Part shown: positions 63,941 to 64,000 of the stretch, in pieces
Layout: every line of letters starts with the position of its first letter
How positions within the stretch are numbered: position 1 is the first letter of the stretch
Origin: Hyposmocoma kahamanoa
Lineage: Eukaryota; Arthropoda; Insecta; Lepidoptera; Cosmopterigidae
Direction: 5' to 3'
Assembly (NCBI RefSeq): GCF_003589595.1
Contig: NW_020654810.1
Coordinates: 21,533,656-21,597,655, forward strand
DNA: 64,000 bases
Translations under genes and position numbers: made by a program
The notes under the pieces: model-generated
The model's input: only the letters and a program-made list of their open reading frames with translations
What the model was told of the DNA's origin: nothing
Databases searched by the model: none

Positions 63941-64000
63941 TTTGTGATTTTTCCAAATAATTTTTAGTAAACAGTTCAAACAAGTTCCAATCGCTGACAT

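Overview
The window is eukaryotic nuclear DNA and most likely comes from a moth or butterfly. It is AT-rich, has no operons or ribosome binding sites, and has no long open reading frame that looks like a functional gene. It carries repeat types that I recognise from Lepidoptera: tRNA-derived SINEs with a GATGAT-type tail, non-LTR retrotransposon tails ending in TTGAAT or TTTA repeats, and RTE-type ORF ends reading EAYVQQW. It is either a large intron or an intergenic stretch packed with transposon debris.

Names used below are mine. Rep-A is a roughly 300-bp SINE-like repeat. It starts near GTAGCAGTAGAGCTCCTTGTG and ends in CACTTGATATTAT plus an A run. About 29 full or partial copies lie on both strands. 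Rep-B is a roughly 430-460-bp element starting CAGTACAGAGTACTAA with AACCGACYTCAAAA inverted ends (10 copies or pieces). Rep-C has TTAAGAGTCGATACTACCT-type inverted ends (5). Rep-D has AGTTCTTAGGTTTTCGC-type inverted ends and a core reading CCATGGGACCTGTAAAGGGCCCGAA (8 or more). Rep-E is a pair of matching tracts. Four tRNA-headed SINE groups are called tSINE-1 to tSINE-4. Several foldback or terminal-inverted-repeat elements (MITEs) occur once or twice each.

Layout. 1-6.4 kb: nested Rep-A, Rep-B and tSINE copies and a 1.3-kb inverted duplication (3519-4818). 6.5-13.6 kb: mostly single-copy, with a CRE/E-box cluster, a roughly 182-bp tandem repeat and a palindromic 31-bp minisatellite. 13.6-18.7 kb: Rep-A, a 175-bp MITE, Rep-C split by a LINE, and a second palindromic minisatellite. 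19-24 kb: Rep-A and a LINE with a reverse-transcriptase box, ending in a TTTA array that holds a 10-N gap. 24-31 kb: sparse repeats. 31.7-32.7 kb: a possible promoter/first exon and a 516-bp hAT-like MITE. 33.4-37.6 kb: Rep-A split by a LINE, a 130-bp MITE and a LINE relic. 37.6-42.7 kb: the largest nearly repeat-free part, ending in a GC-rich block with a precisely spaced initiator and DPE on the minus strand. 43-51 kb: LINE relics, tSINEs, Rep-D and a 300-bp foldback. 52.6-52.9 kb: a signal-peptide-like exon interrupted by an RTE fragment with a perfect 14-bp target duplication. 53-64 kb: more repeats, one small possible secreted-peptide reading frame on the minus strand, and LINE relics.

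The best gene-level candidates are the interrupted exon at 52648-52913 and the two possible promoters near 31851 (plus) and 42752 (minus). None is proven. Almost every other open frame lies inside a repeat. All family assignments come from reading by eye, without database searches.
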